Under the pieces are notes generated by a model that saw nothing but the letters and a program-made list of their open reading frames with translations, made no database searches and was not told where the DNA came from. The translations under genes and the position numbers were made by a program. A DNA stretch of 64,000 bases from Aphrocallistes beatrix (lineage: Eukaryota; Porifera; Hexactinellida; Sceptrulophora; Aphrocallistidae): the NCBI GenBank assembly GCA_963281255.1, contig OY725494.1:4911934-4975933 (forward strand), written 5' to 3'. Below are positions 11,501 to 22,500 of this stretch, in pieces; the stretch's first letter is position 1; each line of letters starts with the position of its first letter.

Positions 11501-14500
11501 CTCCCGATTTCCTCGCACATCCCGCAGAGGTGGCGTTTGTGCGCCTCTTTCCTCTCTTCTGGCTTTCTATTGGTCAGCTTTTTCGGCTGTTTCAGCTTGA
11601 ACGGCTTCACAGACCGTCGGCACTTGCCGCACTTCTGCTCGACGTTCTTGTAGGCGTACTCGCTCCGCCACTTCTTCCCGCACTCGCACGAGAAACTCCC
11701 GCCTTTCCTGCTGCCCGGAATGCCGGTGTCCAGCGGGATGTGGACTGGCGGCGGATAAGATTCCTCTTCTAGGCCGAGAGAGGGCGGAGCTTCCCTCGAG
11801 ATCTCCGTGGATGTGTTTTTGCAGACAGGACAACACCCTGAGTGTTCAAACCACTCCGTGATGCAACCGAAGCAGAAGGAGTGGCAGCATAGGAGGTGGC
11901 CTTTCGTGCCACCCATCACGTCCTGGCAGATGGAGCAGATTGGCTGTCCAGGGGGCGTGTCTGTAAACTCGTCAAAAACTCCTCCGCATGTCGGACACTT
12001 TTTGGAAGCATTCTTTTCAATGCAATTTATGCAAAAATAATGACCGCAGTTGATAAACCGTTTCTTGTTCGTTTCCACCTTTGAGTGGCAGTGTTCGCAT
12101 GTGAATGTAGTGGCAGTCGCGCGGCTAGACATTTCGTTGTGTCGTTCTGTTTCGTTCTGTTCTGTTCTGAAGTTGTTGTTGTTGTTATCTTGTAATGTGT
12201 GAGAAATAGAAGTTTGAATTTGGAATAATCAACTATATTATATAAATACTAATATGTGTTAGACCAAATATTCCTGGGATTCTATTTTAGTCTATCTCTG
12301 TAATATTTGATGGAATTCCATTACAGTCTTATGGAAGCATTCTATTTATAGTATAGGAGTACCAGTGGATTGACGTCAATTTTTAAGTTCAGTCTCGTAA
12401 ATATTACTCGTCACTTTCACAATAATAATATTAAGATGTGTCTGCATTTGATTGGTTAATATTTTATTTTCTCATACATTGGAATAATCGATGAGAAATT
12501 GTTTCTCATTTAAGCTAGATTCTAGATTATTTCGGTTTCTAGCATGTTAACCCTAATTTGACGTGGGGTCAAAAGTATAAATAGAAATGACCCCACTTTC
12601 ATTTTCAATTTCAATTCACTTTCAATTAACTTTCACTTTCAATTCAACATTCCTCGGCAAGTTGGGGTTAATGTTGTTAATTTTGTATATTTTAACCCGA
12701 GGATTACTTGGGGTCAAAGGTATAAATAGAAATGACCCAGCTTTCAATTTCATTTTCAGTTTACTTTCAATTAACTTTCACTTTCAATTCAACATTCCTG
12801 GACGTGCTCGGGTTAAGTGAAATGTGACTGCTATTAATAGATTTCGCAGTTAAAAGCCTCTTAATATTTCAAAATTTTCACATCCTCTAGTCACTACTGG
12901 ATCTGCACTAGCTTCTGTCGACGGACATTTTAGTGCATTTCCTAGTAAGGAGATGCTAATGGCATTATCGGCGTGTAACGTACGTATGCCAGTAAGGCAG
13001 AGATTTGAACCTGAGTGCAACTTTTTCAAAATTTTCACACCTTTTAACAAACGCTGCCGAATCATATTAGCCAATCAGAATCCAGGGATTTAACTTAAAT
13101 AATATCTCTAAACTTGAAATCTGATTGGCTGACCATGACAAAAGGTGCTGACCAATGAAATTGCAGGGTTTAATATCTTAGGAATTTATAAGACCTGGAA
13201 TTTTCTGCATAGTGTTTAAATACATCTGATTATTTCCGAGGCATTTCTCTGAGGAAAATAAATTGAATTCAATTAAAACCTTCCTTTATTTGCCTCTAAA
13301 TACTCAAAGAATAAAGAAAAAATGTAAATTACAACCAGTGCCGAACTGCTTCAAAATGGATCAATAAAAATGTAATACAAAATCGAATTCTAGTTGTAAG
13401 TACAAGTTATCCGATTCTTCTATATACCGTATAACCATCTATCAAATAGTCTAGCAATACGTTTCTGACTAGTCATTAAGTTAAAACTGATACGAGGTAA
13501 ACAGAAGCTTACAGCTTACAAGCGCGGCTGGCGGACACTTTGTTTTAATATATAAGATTAGGGATTGGTAATATGATTGTACACTACGCAGAAATCCCTC
13601 TACGTTCGCGAGGTTAATTAAGTTATTGAAATACCACAGCTACATTCCTATATTTAAACTCACACGAATACAACCAATGATATATCAGATTGAGTTTAGA
13701 GAGAATGAAATAGTGTTGAGACTGAGTAGTCGATTGCTGCTGAGGATTATATAAGCAGAATAGTCCATTGGAATGAGCCTACTATTTATAGTTGGAGATT
13801 CCTGATGCGTCATCCTCGTAGCTACATGAATAACTAATCGCGTTTTCAAGTATTGGTTAATCTGTTAAGTAATTTAGATGTAAAATTCCAATATACAGTC
13901 GAACCTGCTATAATGGCCACTCTCTATAACGGTCACCTGTCTATAGCGGTCACCAATGAACAGTCCCTTCCGAAATTCCATAATATTGAACCTGTGTATA
14001 GCGGTCACCTGCTCAACGCGGCCAGCGGCCACCCGTTTGCAGTCCCTTACTGACCCAAAAACTGTGTATAACGGCCACTACCTGTCTATAATGGTCACTA
14101 CCTGTGTATAACGGCCATCACCCTTTTTACTTTTTTATGTGTTTATGAAAGGACCTGTTACGAATGATAAACAAGTTTCATTATATTACTTCAAGTAATG
14201 GATTTCTAAAAGCTTGATATTTATTGCACTACGTTGATACCTTTGGGGATTAAGACAATCACCTGTATATAACGGTCACCTGTGTATAACGGCCAATTTT
14301 GTCCAGTCCCTTGGGTGGCCGTTATATACAGGTTCCACTGTACACGTATTTCCATCTTGTTAAAGTTTTTGGGATGATTCAAAAGCTGAATATTTATTGT
14401 GTGCTGTTATTGTGGATCCAATGCAATACTAACAAAAGTTCTATTAGCAAGCTGCATATGAACCAATCATTTATTTCGATCAAAATGCGACTTAATTAAT

Positions 14501-17463
14501 AAACTAGCTAACCAATGATTTAACTCTTTCCCGAGAAAGGATCAAATAATAGTAAATTTCTAAATTTCGTCCTCACCAAAGCAGGAATCAGCGTCCCACT
14601 CTGTTCTATTTTTAGACAACCTCTCCATCGAGGGGATATGGGGCGGGATCACGGACGTGTCGAGACACCAGCTGAAGCACAGAGAGCTGTTCCTCTCCAG
14701 ACAGATGGAGACCTTCCGCATCGACGCAGTGCGAGGGAAGTGCAAAGTCACAGTCCTGAACGAGCTGGAGAGTCTGGTCTCCTACCTGAAAGACGAAGAC
14801 AAGTTCTACTACTCCATGGTCTACGACCCCAACCAGAAGACGCTGATGGTGGACAAAGGTAGGCACCGTATCCATGGTCCAACTCAGCATTATCATACAA
14901 GTCCGAGCTGTACCTTCTAATGATTAATCCTATTTACGTACAAAGTGTCCCCTCGCCCTCCTAGATAAATGTGTCCCCTTGCCCCCCAGATAAAAGTGTC
15001 CCCTCGTCCTCCCAGAAAATGTGTCCCCTCGCCCTCCTAGATAAATATGTCCCCTCGCCCTCCTAGATAAATATGTCCCCTCGCCCTCCCAAATAAATGT
15101 GTCCCTCGCCCTCCAAAATAAATGTGTCCCCTCGCCCTCCCAGAAAATGTGTCCCCTCCCAGATAAATGTGTCCCCTCCCAGATAAATGTGCCTGTTCCG
15201 TAGGAGAGATGCGGATTGGCTACAGGTACCAGGCCGAGATCCCGCCCATCCTTGCAGACCCGCAGGCCGAAGACAGCCGAGACCTGAAACAGCTGGAGAC
15301 ACCTGTGTGGGTCCCGTCCCAGCTGCCAGAGGCCGACATAGAGAAGTTCCTAATTATAGCTCGTTCCATTGGGACATTTGCGCGGGCTCTCGTCGACGAC
15401 AGCAACAATATAAATAGAATGCCACTGAGACTGGGCGCCGCCACTGCTTCCAGAGACATAACTCTGTTCCACGCCTTGGATACGCTCCACACGGCCAAGT
15501 ATGACCTGGCGGCCGGCGTGTCTGGGTTCGTCATCAACGGACGTCCGATCGTGTGCTGCGATGAGTTGGAGGCCTGGACAGCTGAGGAGGCCAGTTTGTT
15601 CCAGCAAGGTAGGTCAATATACGTAATTTGACACCTTTAATCACATTCCCTAATTGCAAATACAGTCGACTCCGCTTAATAGGGTCACATCGGTCAGAGG
15701 ACATTTCGCCCCGATTAAGCGGAGGACCCTATTAACCGAAAATATTTTGTATTCGCTTCTATGTGTGAGAGCTATTCCGGTCCTGCCAAAGTTACCCGAT
15801 TAAACAGTGACCCTATTAAGCGGAGTTGACTGTACTTGGTTTATATTGTACTAGCGCGGCTAGCAGACACTTTGTGTTTGCAGAGCCGCCCTTCGGGCGC
15901 CAGGGAATATCAACAAATTCAGAAGTCCCTACGGCTGCCAAATATTGATGACTGCCACTAATCCTTTTCAAATTTGCTTGCTTTATGAATTTATTGTAAA
16001 CAAAAAGAATTATCAATATCCTTTAATAATAATAATAATAGGTCAAAAGCTAGTCCCTAGCATATTTTAGATTTGTTTACTTTATGTATTTATTGTAAAC
16101 AAAAGTAAACAAAATATTGATTATATATATTAAAAAATATGATATTCGAAATCACGCCCCTAAAAACCACATGTCAACCGTTGAAAGCAAGTTTCTAGCA
16201 TATTTTTGAGATTTGTTTACTACAAGTTTATGTACTGTGAGTATTCCTGGTGATTATAATATGCAACTTTGTGAAAAATGAATAAATGATTGAATAATGA
16301 ATTGATGACTAAATGAATGGATATTTGGGTGATTAATAATGTGAGAGTGTCCCCCCTTTCTAGGTCTGATAGAGAATAAAGACTTTCTCTTCATCCAACG
16401 GAAGTTTTTCCCTAAGAAATCCCTCAAGTCCGTAATCTCGTACTACTACCTGTGGAAGACCACGCAGCAGTACCAGATACAGAGGAAGGTTAAGCTGGCG
16501 GACAAGCAGAACGACCTGAAAGAGGTGATTGTGCACTTAATCCGAGCGTCCGGACCTCCCACGCAGGCCCCAACGAACCTGTCCGGACAAGCCCCAACGA
16601 GTGGAGAGCTGCCAACTGCCATCCCAGCTGACACCCAAGTTAAATCAGCTGATGGGCAGAAAGCGTGTGAGAGTTGCTACGCAACGGTTAGTAACAAATG
16701 GCATGTGTGGGGGGACGCAACGCGTGGCTGCCGCGTGTGCAACCACTGTATGAACTACTGGCGCAAATACGGCGGTCTGAAACTGCCCACCAGCTGGGAG
16801 CACCACGAGAAACACCCCGAGCAGATCTACACCTGCGGGCAGTGCAAGAAACAGTTCAACCGACAGGAGAGACTCACGAACCACTTAAGACAGCACCAGC
16901 CGTTCTGCTGTCAGGTGTCCGGATGTGGCAGAGCGTTTAAGAGTAAGAGCACTTTGCGGCGACACATTTCCGGGCAGCACCAGAATCAGCCGGGGTACCC
17001 CATGCAGCCACTCATTTCTCCTTTCTTGATGTTCGCTAACTCGCTTTCTCTGTTCACGCGCACAAAGTTCACGAGAGAAAATGTGTACCGAATGTGTCGC
17101 AATCCGTTTAAGTCTCTGCCACCTGAGTTGATTGAGGTTCCAGAGGATGCGGAGTTTCCGCTCAAAGTCCGCAGGAAAGGTTTGCTGTACACGAAGAAGC
17201 GTTCCATGCATGAAGTGATGGAGCAGCTCAACGAATCAGCGCTCACGCACACTCATCCAACAAGCCCAATCGTGCGCTTCCTCATGAAAGGTTCACACCT
17301 TTCTAAGCCCATGACAGCCCTCCCAGACCCGCCTACCCTCATGCCAGTCCAGAACCCAAAGCGACACCGCCCCACTTCCATCGACGGACAAACTCCAGCC
17401 TCCAAAATGATCAAAGAAGAAACCGGCGCTCCTTCCACTCTCTCCCATTTTAATGTTTCTTAG
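8313..17463 (+). CDS. MTA (metastasis-associated) family protein, NuRD subunit, four exons
   Basis: The joined exons 8313-8586, 14616-14858, 15204-15608 and 16364-17463 give 673 aa; all three introns are phase 1 with GT..AG ends. Domains in order: BAH (about 1-170), ELM2 (from about 174, [13 protein letters not shown]), SANT (about 293-350, with SYYYLWKTT), a GATA-type zinc finger (C409, C412, C430, C433), then two C2H2 fingers (C465/C468/H481/H485 and C490/C495/H508/H513). A tail contains [14 protein letters not shown], which resembles the RBBP4-binding stretch of vertebrate MTA1. In known NuRD complexes MTA is the scaffold that binds HDAC1/2 through ELM2-SANT and RBBP4/7 through the tail. 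Vertebrate MTA1-3, as I recall them, lack C2H2 fingers at this place. Start chosen at the ATG giving [13 protein letters not shown], which aligns to the MTA1 N-terminus; upstream is only an in-frame GTG. Confidence 0.93.
8960..9045. repeat. Short tandem repeat, about 30-bp unit
   Basis: About 2.5-3 copies of a unit beginning GGTTGGATCCATTTCTCACA, the last degenerate. Confidence 0.7.
9829..9977. mobile_element. MITE with GGGCGTAGC inverted ends
   Basis: The left end reads ATGGGCGTAGCGACC and the right end TGGCTACGCCCAT. Flanking copies of CCCACAGGC suggest a target duplication of about 9 bp. The interior is G-rich and non-coding. A related relic (CTTGGTGCCTATGAC) sits near 44950, beside a sequence that in this copy reads CTTGGCGCCTATGCC at about 10024. 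Confidence 0.65.
11434..12132 (-). CDS. Double RING-finger protein with ZAR1-like 3CxxC zinc finger (232 aa)
   Basis: Intronless gene lying antisense inside MTA intron 1. RING 1 uses C12, C15, C29, H31, C34, C37, C46, C49. RING 2 uses C66, C69, C82 or C83, H84, C87, C90, C101, C104. After a Pro-rich linker the C-terminal part has [13 protein letters not shown] (C149, C151, W155), C168/C171, a basic Pro-Phe stretch, and HLCGMC...C (C203, C206, C213). This order matches the 3CxxC zinc finger of ZAR1/ZAR2 oocyte proteins, which bind RNA, except that the first pair is CxC rather than CxxC. RING pairs suggest E3 ubiquitin ligase activity. I know no standard family with this combination. Its GC-rich codons contrast with the surrounding intron. 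A TATA-like stretch lies about 110 bp upstream. Confidence 0.85.
   Translation of the reverse strand: MSSRATATTFTCEHCHSKVETNKKRFINCGHYFCINCIEKNASKKCPTCGGVFDEFTDTPPGQPICSICQDVMGGTKGHLLCCHSFCFGCITEWFEHSGCCPVCKNTSTEISREAPPSLGLEEESYPPPVHIPLDTGIPGSRKGGSFSCECGKKWRSEYAYKNVEQKCGKCRRSVKPFKLKQPKKLTNRKPEERKEAHKRHLCGMCEEIGSDCSQMKFTKKDLDKFCRTLNL
12551..12667. mobile_element. piggyBac-like MITE carrying a TATA motif (P1)
   Basis: Flanked by TTAA on both sides (12547-12550, 12668-12671); ends CCC...GGG. The core reads GGGGTCA, then AAAGTATAAATAGAAA, then TGACCCC, i.e. a TATA-box-like sequence inside a short inverted repeat, followed by CTTTCA/CAATT-rich sequence. A second copy follows 28 bp later. Confidence 0.75.
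12696..12812. mobile_element. piggyBac-like MITE carrying a TATA motif (P2)
   Basis: TTAA at 12692-12695 and 12813-12816 flank a second copy of the same element, same orientation, with ends CCCGAGG and GCTCGGG. The TATAAATAG core and the CTTTCAATT-rich tail are conserved. Confidence 0.75.
12817..13895. other. MTA intron 1, central part
   Basis: No exon recognised. At 13523-13545 there is a fragment of the GC-rich dispersed repeat (ACAAGCGCGGCTGGCGGACA) found elsewhere in the window. Confidence 0.45.
13896..14340. mobile_element. pogo/Tigger-like MITE, family C
   Basis: The termini CAGTCGAACCTGCTATAATG and the inverted ATATACAGGTTCCACTG are flanked by TA. The interior is built of repeated phrases (TATAACGGTCACCTGT, TATAACGGCCAC) in several copies. 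Related in design to families A, B and D but with a different terminal sequence. Confidence 0.8.
14616..14858 (+). CDS. MTA exon 2 (BAH domain, second half)
   Basis: Encodes residues 92-172. It contains [14 protein letters not shown], nearly identical to the vertebrate MTA stretch, and [16 protein letters not shown]. Acceptor TTTTTAG, donor GTAGGC. Confidence 0.93.
14941..15192. repeat. C-rich minisatellite in MTA intron 2
   Basis: About ten degenerate copies of a 22-27 bp unit of the form GTCCCCTCGCCCTCCTAGAT AAAT. It fills most of this 345-bp intron up to the branch-point region of the acceptor at 15203. Confidence 0.85.
15204..15608 (+). CDS. MTA exon 3 (ELM2 and start of SANT)
   Basis: Encodes residues 173-307. 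It opens with the ELM2 signature [11 protein letters not shown] and contains [14 protein letters not shown], highly conserved in MTA proteins, then [16 protein letters not shown], the first SANT helix. Donor GTAGGT. Confidence 0.93.
15663..15832. mobile_element. pogo/Tigger-like MITE, family A
   Basis: CAGTCGACTCCGCTTAATAG at the left and the inverted TATTAAGCGGAGTTGACTG at the right, flanked by TA, inside MTA intron 3. Confidence 0.85.
15850..16363. other. Remainder of MTA intron 3
   Basis: Begins with a fragment of the GC-rich dispersed repeat (AGCGCGGCTAGCAGACACTT), then AT-rich sequence with two partly repeated segments sharing GCATATTTT and GATTTGTTTACT. No exon seen. Confidence 0.5.
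16364..17463 (+). CDS. MTA exon 4 (SANT, GATA and two C2H2 fingers, C-terminal tail)
   Basis: Encodes residues 308-673 and the stop TAG. The rest of SANT ([13 protein letters not shown]) is followed by a GATA-type finger, the conserved [12 protein letters not shown], and two C2H2 fingers beginning [10 protein letters not shown] and [12 protein letters not shown]. The tail has Pro-rich and basic segments. Acceptor CTTTCTAG. Confidence 0.93.
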
Positions 17464-18189
17464 CCCTTGGCTGCCATTTCTAGGACTATGTGACTATACT
17501 TAGTGCGTATATGTAAGTTTATACCACTATTAATAATTTGGCATTCCAATGTCACATTTAGGTATCTATGTTCTGTTCAAGGGTTAAAAAGCCATTTGTG
17601 CCAATGTCTATTCAGCAATCCTAGAAGATGATTTCCTGAAATTGGGGACTTTGTTTGACCATCCAAGTAAGATTGCTTATTGATTCGTTTCCTAGATGAC
17701 TTAGAAATATTTATTCCAAAATATTTTCTAATGCTAATCAGCAGATCAAGTTGTCCATAAGGATGACATCGCTATTCCATTAACCCACTCGACACAATAC
17801 AACATCAGTAACAAGGGCATTTGATTGGCTATGTAGACCTCAAACTTTCATTTTATTAGAGAAGAGATATCTTCTAATGAATTTGTGCCATTCTGCCTTT
17901 CAATTAAATGCATTGTAAAACTTTCTATGTTCCAGAATGATAAATTTCGCTAGCTAGTTTATTTGACAGAACAGTAATTGATTTTATTCCACACTTGTAT
18001 AGTTACCTCGAACCACTCGTCTCAGGAATTGTCACTTCGCTTCATGTTAAACAATGCATTCCAATGATGGCGAAATGTCCTATCCTCTTCTACTCACATT
18101 ATGATCACAAACTCTAACGAAGAGTTACTTGCTCGAAAAAGTGAAATATCAATAATCACGGAATTATGACGTCATTGTTGCATTTGACC
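17464..18189. other. MTA 3' flank
   Basis: Presumed 3' UTR followed by AT-rich intergenic DNA. No gene seen. Confidence 0.45.
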
Positions 18190-18357
18190 AAGGTTTGACA
18201 CCGATATATCAGAATGGCCAAAATATCGGGAATTTCGATAAAATATCGAAATTTCAGAAAAAATAGTATGTAACCGATATTTTCAATATCTGAAAAAAAT
18301 CGCTATCTGCAATTTTTCCGATCTATCGTATCGATATCGGAGATTTTGTCAAACCTT
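18190..18357. mobile_element. MITE with AAGGTTTGAC ends
   Basis: The left end AAGGTTTGACACCGATAT and the right end GATATCGGAGATTTTGTCAA ACCTT are imperfect inverted repeats. The interior is full of ATATCG-type words. No clear target duplication. Confidence 0.6.
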
Positions 18358-18462
18358 CGACGATCATCACACAAGGCAGTAATGCGTCCCTAATTCCCAG
18401 TAAACTCAAACTTTTTTCTTGTCTTAAAATATTCCTGTGACTTTCATTTGTGTTCAGTCTTT

Positions 18463-18583
18463 GCAGTTATATCACCGTACTCCTCGTGGGTTAACATTTC
18501 CATGTTATATCACCGTACTCCTCGTGGGTTAACATTTCCATGTTATATCACCGTACTCCGTGAGTTAACATTTCCATGTTATG
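18463..18583. repeat. Three-copy 38-bp tandem repeat
   Basis: Unit beginning GTTATATCACCGTACTCCTC and ending AACATTTCCAT. The third copy is missing a few bases. Confidence 0.85.
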
Positions 18584-18865
18584 TAGATATGAGTGAGAGC
18601 ATACCAACCAAAAATAGCTACAAATATTCCATTTTAAACTTTCAGAGAAAAAGTTTGTTCAAAAATAGATTAAAATTTTGGTAGTTAGTTTAATTATAAA
18701 ACGGAGAGTGTTAAATTTTCAAATTCCTAATCCGATTCCTGCACAAGAATATACGTAACTCAGTCCATATCGAAAGAAGATACAATCAGTTAAAACTGAT
18801 TGGTTTAGAAGAATCCCTAATATTTGCCATGGTAGACACATGTGGGTATTTTCAAATTAGATCCA

Positions 18866-18873
18866 TATAAAAG
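18866..18873 (+). promoter_or_regulatory. TATA box of bZIP-like copy 2
   Basis: TATAAAAG, 52 bp before the ATG at 18918; conserved in the inverted copy. Confidence 0.65.
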
Positions 18874-18917
18874 CAGATCTAAACGATGGAAATAAAAGAA
18901 ATAAAAACACAAACAAT

Positions 18918-19346
18918 ATGAATAACATCGAGGCATTTTCAGAGGTTCCATTTGAGGATTATTCAGATGTGTCACATTCTGATTTGGATGTTTATCTGCC
19001 GAATAAAAAAGGTGTTAGTTCCATTCGGGATTGCATTGACACACTCCCTCACTTCCCTTACCTCCCAGACAGCGCTATCCGGGGGATAAAACTGTCCGAA
19101 CTCTACAAGCGGCTGAGTGCCGCGCATGCCAGCAGTGAGGAGATAGAGCAGATTCGCGTTCGGAGACGGAGACTGCAGAAGTCACACTTCAAGAAGAAGT
19201 ACGACCGACAGGGAAGAGAGGCGTTCGAACAGCTGAAGTCCAGTCTGTCTCTCCTCACACTTCAGAAAGAACAGCTGATCCAGGATAGAGCTGAGTTGCA
19301 AGAAGAGATACGTTTCTATGAGAAAAGCTTGCAGCTTGAAGCCTAA
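18918..19346 (+). CDS. Maf-like bZIP-family protein, copy 2 (142 aa)
   Basis: Single exon. An acidic N-terminal 35 residues (SEVPFEDYSDVSHSD) is followed by FPYLPDSAIRGIKLSELYK, matching the Maf extended homology helix, then EEIEQIRVRRRRLQKSHF as the basic region and a Leu/Ile heptad zipper to the C-terminus. Where Maf has the invariant Asn and Arg this protein has Lys and Asp (RRRRLQKSHFKKKYDRQGRE). Nearly identical to copy 4 at 27974-28402. The acidic N-terminus could act as an activation segment; this is inference only. Confidence 0.8.
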   Translation: MNNIEAFSEVPFEDYSDVSHSDLDVYLPNKKGVSSIRDCIDTLPHFPYLPDSAIRGIKLSELYKRLSAAHASSEEIEQIRVRRRRLQKSHFKKKYDRQGREAFEQLKSSLSLLTLQKEQLIQDRAELQEEIRFYEKSLQLEA

Positions 19347-19560
19347 AATTAGTATCGCTACAACCAATGCAATTACTCACTTCAAATAGATTCTCACTGC
19401 TAATTTCTATGAAATGCCAGAACGCAAATATTAGATGCCTGCTTTTATTAAATTATTTGCCCAATCAACTCCGATTGTTTGAGATTTCGCTTAATTAACA
19501 TTATAATGACATTGCGACTACGTGGGATATCTGCTGTGGCTATCTTGAATATGTGATTAA

Positions 19561-22500
19561 TCATATGAAACTAGTTTTTGTTAAATGGGATTGTACTCAA
19601 TGTAGAGTCCAATCCATGAATCTTATTAACAGTTTGGTAATTATTGAGATATTTCAGTTTCAACCAATGAGAGAGTGGTGTTGTAATCACGAGCTACGAG
19701 TAGTTTCAGAATGATTAGGAAATAAATTTCAATTTTTCAATTTTAATTAAAAGATTTACCAATAAACTCTTGCTCTCAGCATGATTTAGGAATTCCCGTA
19801 CAATCCAAGCATCTCAGATCTCTCATTAAGAGCTATGCTTACGTCATCATTCAAAGATTCCATTTCCTTGCCAGAGATTTCCCGAAATTTCGTGAAATTT
19901 CTTTAGAATATTTGTCCTAAGATAGCTGGTGCTGCCCCATCTTATTGCAGTATCAGGTTACTGAGGTACCCAATCAAGTTTCAGTATTCCAACAGAGCTA
20001 CTCATGCGCCAGCTCAGGAGTCAATTGATCATTACTGCCTCTCCATTTGACTAGGAATTCTTGAAAAATACTTGAAAGTACATTCCATTTCGCAGGTTTG
20101 GTTGTTTGGTATGATATTATATATGGTATCTGCCTATTTTAATACAAAAGGCTCGACGATATTAAAATTTTTGGTGGCAATCGTAGCCACTATTTAATCT
20201 CTATCGTTGAGATATTATATTTGTACATAAAAGCATGAGAGGTTAATTTTCACTATAAACCTTATTGTTGTTATTTACCATTAGTTGTTTTGTATATTCT
20301 TTGAATTTTAGTTATTTTCTAAAACATTCTACGTAATTATTATTTTGACCTTAGAGGGACAAATTCACTTAAAACAATCCATGGAATTCCACTGCGTTTG
20401 CTTTATTTCAATACATCGGTGTTTCATCGTATGTAATCATGCTTAAGGATCCTTCAGGGAACTTTCTTATAATTTCACTGGGAAATTTCTTATAATTTCA
20501 CTGGGAACTTTCTTATAATTTCAGCCTTTTATGCCAATTAATAGGGTTTACTAACTGAAACTATTTTAAACTTTTCTTTCAGTGGTTTAGTGAGTGATGT
20601 CAGTTGTGACGTCATCATGAATTGTAAGGTCTATTCTCTATCTTTCCAATTTTGTATTTTTGTAAAAAAGATTTTTTATTTCAATATTTGATTATTAAAT
20701 CTAACATGATTTTGTAAATATTTTTAGATAATTGTTTGCAATTTGACTATTTTCCCGTGAACATGTTCAATGCTATTATTTATTTGTCATCATTATTATT
20801 ATTGTGACAGTAATACTAACTTTGTCCCTCAACCAGATCCTTACTTTAATGAAAGTGGAATTATTCACTTCCTGAATGTTGAGTTGTGTTTAGTGGCATT
20901 TAAGGTTGGATCATATTCAGTGGTGTATGATACACTGAAAAACACAAATTACATGTTTTGGGGAATTCTGAAGTTTGGGGGAGAAAGTGGAGAATGCAGA
21001 GTGAACAGAACTGATTTCAGTTTAACCATGCATTATTTGTAAACACATCTTCATAACCTTATATGGAAGTGGAATGGATATTGATAAATTTTTAATGCTT
21101 TCAGAGAAACACTAAACTGTTTCGAACTAATCCAGTTCTGTGAATCTAATGGAGAATTTGCTATAATTCTAAGACTTGTATGTTTCAAGTCGACAACGGA
21201 CAATTTGTGTCCGCCTGAGTCGCTTTTCGTAAAGTGGATGGATTGGCACTCTCAAGAAGTACTTTAACTTCAGTCATCGTGCTATCAGCATTTTGAAATT
21301 ATGCTTGAATTTGCATTTCCCATTCAATATATATTAATTGCCTTTTCCAATCAGGATTCTGTCATCTGACTTTGATTCAGTTATCCACTGCAAAGAGCCA
21401 GAAATTTGTGCAAACTTTCTTAGAAATAATTAGACCCGTATTCAAAGAAATTGTCTTATTCAGTGAAAGAAAAATTATGTCCAGGATTGAGCTAGCATGA
21501 ACATCTGGGTACGAGTGGAAATTTCGAGTTTATCTCAAAACCGAGCTATTTCATTGGCACAAAAGCAACAAATTATTCTTCGTATTTTAAAAAACATAAT
21601 GATTCGGGTTTTTTAAATTTTATTATTCAAAATATAACAACATTTCACATTTTCACCTGATTTGTATGAAAGTAATCATTTCTGGTTTCCAGACAGCTGA
21701 AACTATTGCCAATAGTCAGTCAGACTAGAATGAGTGATGTACTGCAGAGCCAGCCTTACTCTGCTAAACTGAGTGAAAAGGATTGATATTATTGGCAATA
21801 CTTTACAAAACGGATTGAGTTTTTGGAGCAGGAATTGTACGCTGTTTCCTTTAGTCTTAGCTAATGTGTCGATTGTCCAATAGAATTCGTGGATTTGCCT
21901 TAGTGTCTAGTTTGGACTTTAGATATGTTGTTTCCTGTTGATAGTGTTTCGTATTTGTGCCGCAAGAATATAAAATGATGTTTACATTATCTGTTGTTAT
22001 TTTCTATAAACATTGACACGTGAATGACGTCACAGCATCAAAAATGCAAACGATGAATCCATGATACTTAATGAAAGTGATAAAATTCCATTGAGCTATC
22101 TGCATCATCTAATCATATTGAAATGTGGAATCTTGTGATTGACTTTCATGATGAGTGCTTTACAGCATAGGTACCGTTAGTTTCACTACTACACACAAGC
22201 GATCAGCTCTTCTCGAAATAGTCACAGAACATATGTTGATATTTCCCAAATTACATATCACAACTTGTTTACACGACTGAAACTCTGTTGTCTTATTTTC
22301 TGTCAGCGTCATAACGTAAGCATTCCTTATCCCAATTTGATTCGCTAAAAAGGTTTACAACTCTTTACAATACATAAACATTAGAAGTGTTTACGTAAAG
22401 TGGACACTTCAAATATTTATGATTGTAAAGAGTTGTTATGTTTTCCCATTTTAATGCTGATACCAAAATTGTTATTTCAATTTAGCTATAAAATCAATTT

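Larger units (their letters stand above)
18845..19560 (+). repeat. Left arm of inverted segmental duplication
   Basis: The segment holding bZIP-like copy 2, its TATA box and about 210 bp of 3' flank is repeated in inverted orientation at 27765-28475 with high identity. Homology ends near ATCTTGAATA on the 3' side and just upstream of the TATA box on the 5' side. Confidence 0.85.

Noticed and set aside
20770-21042. 90-codon frame in the 19.6-22.9 kb gap
   Set aside because: No domain, AT-rich composition like surrounding DNA, no promoter pattern.
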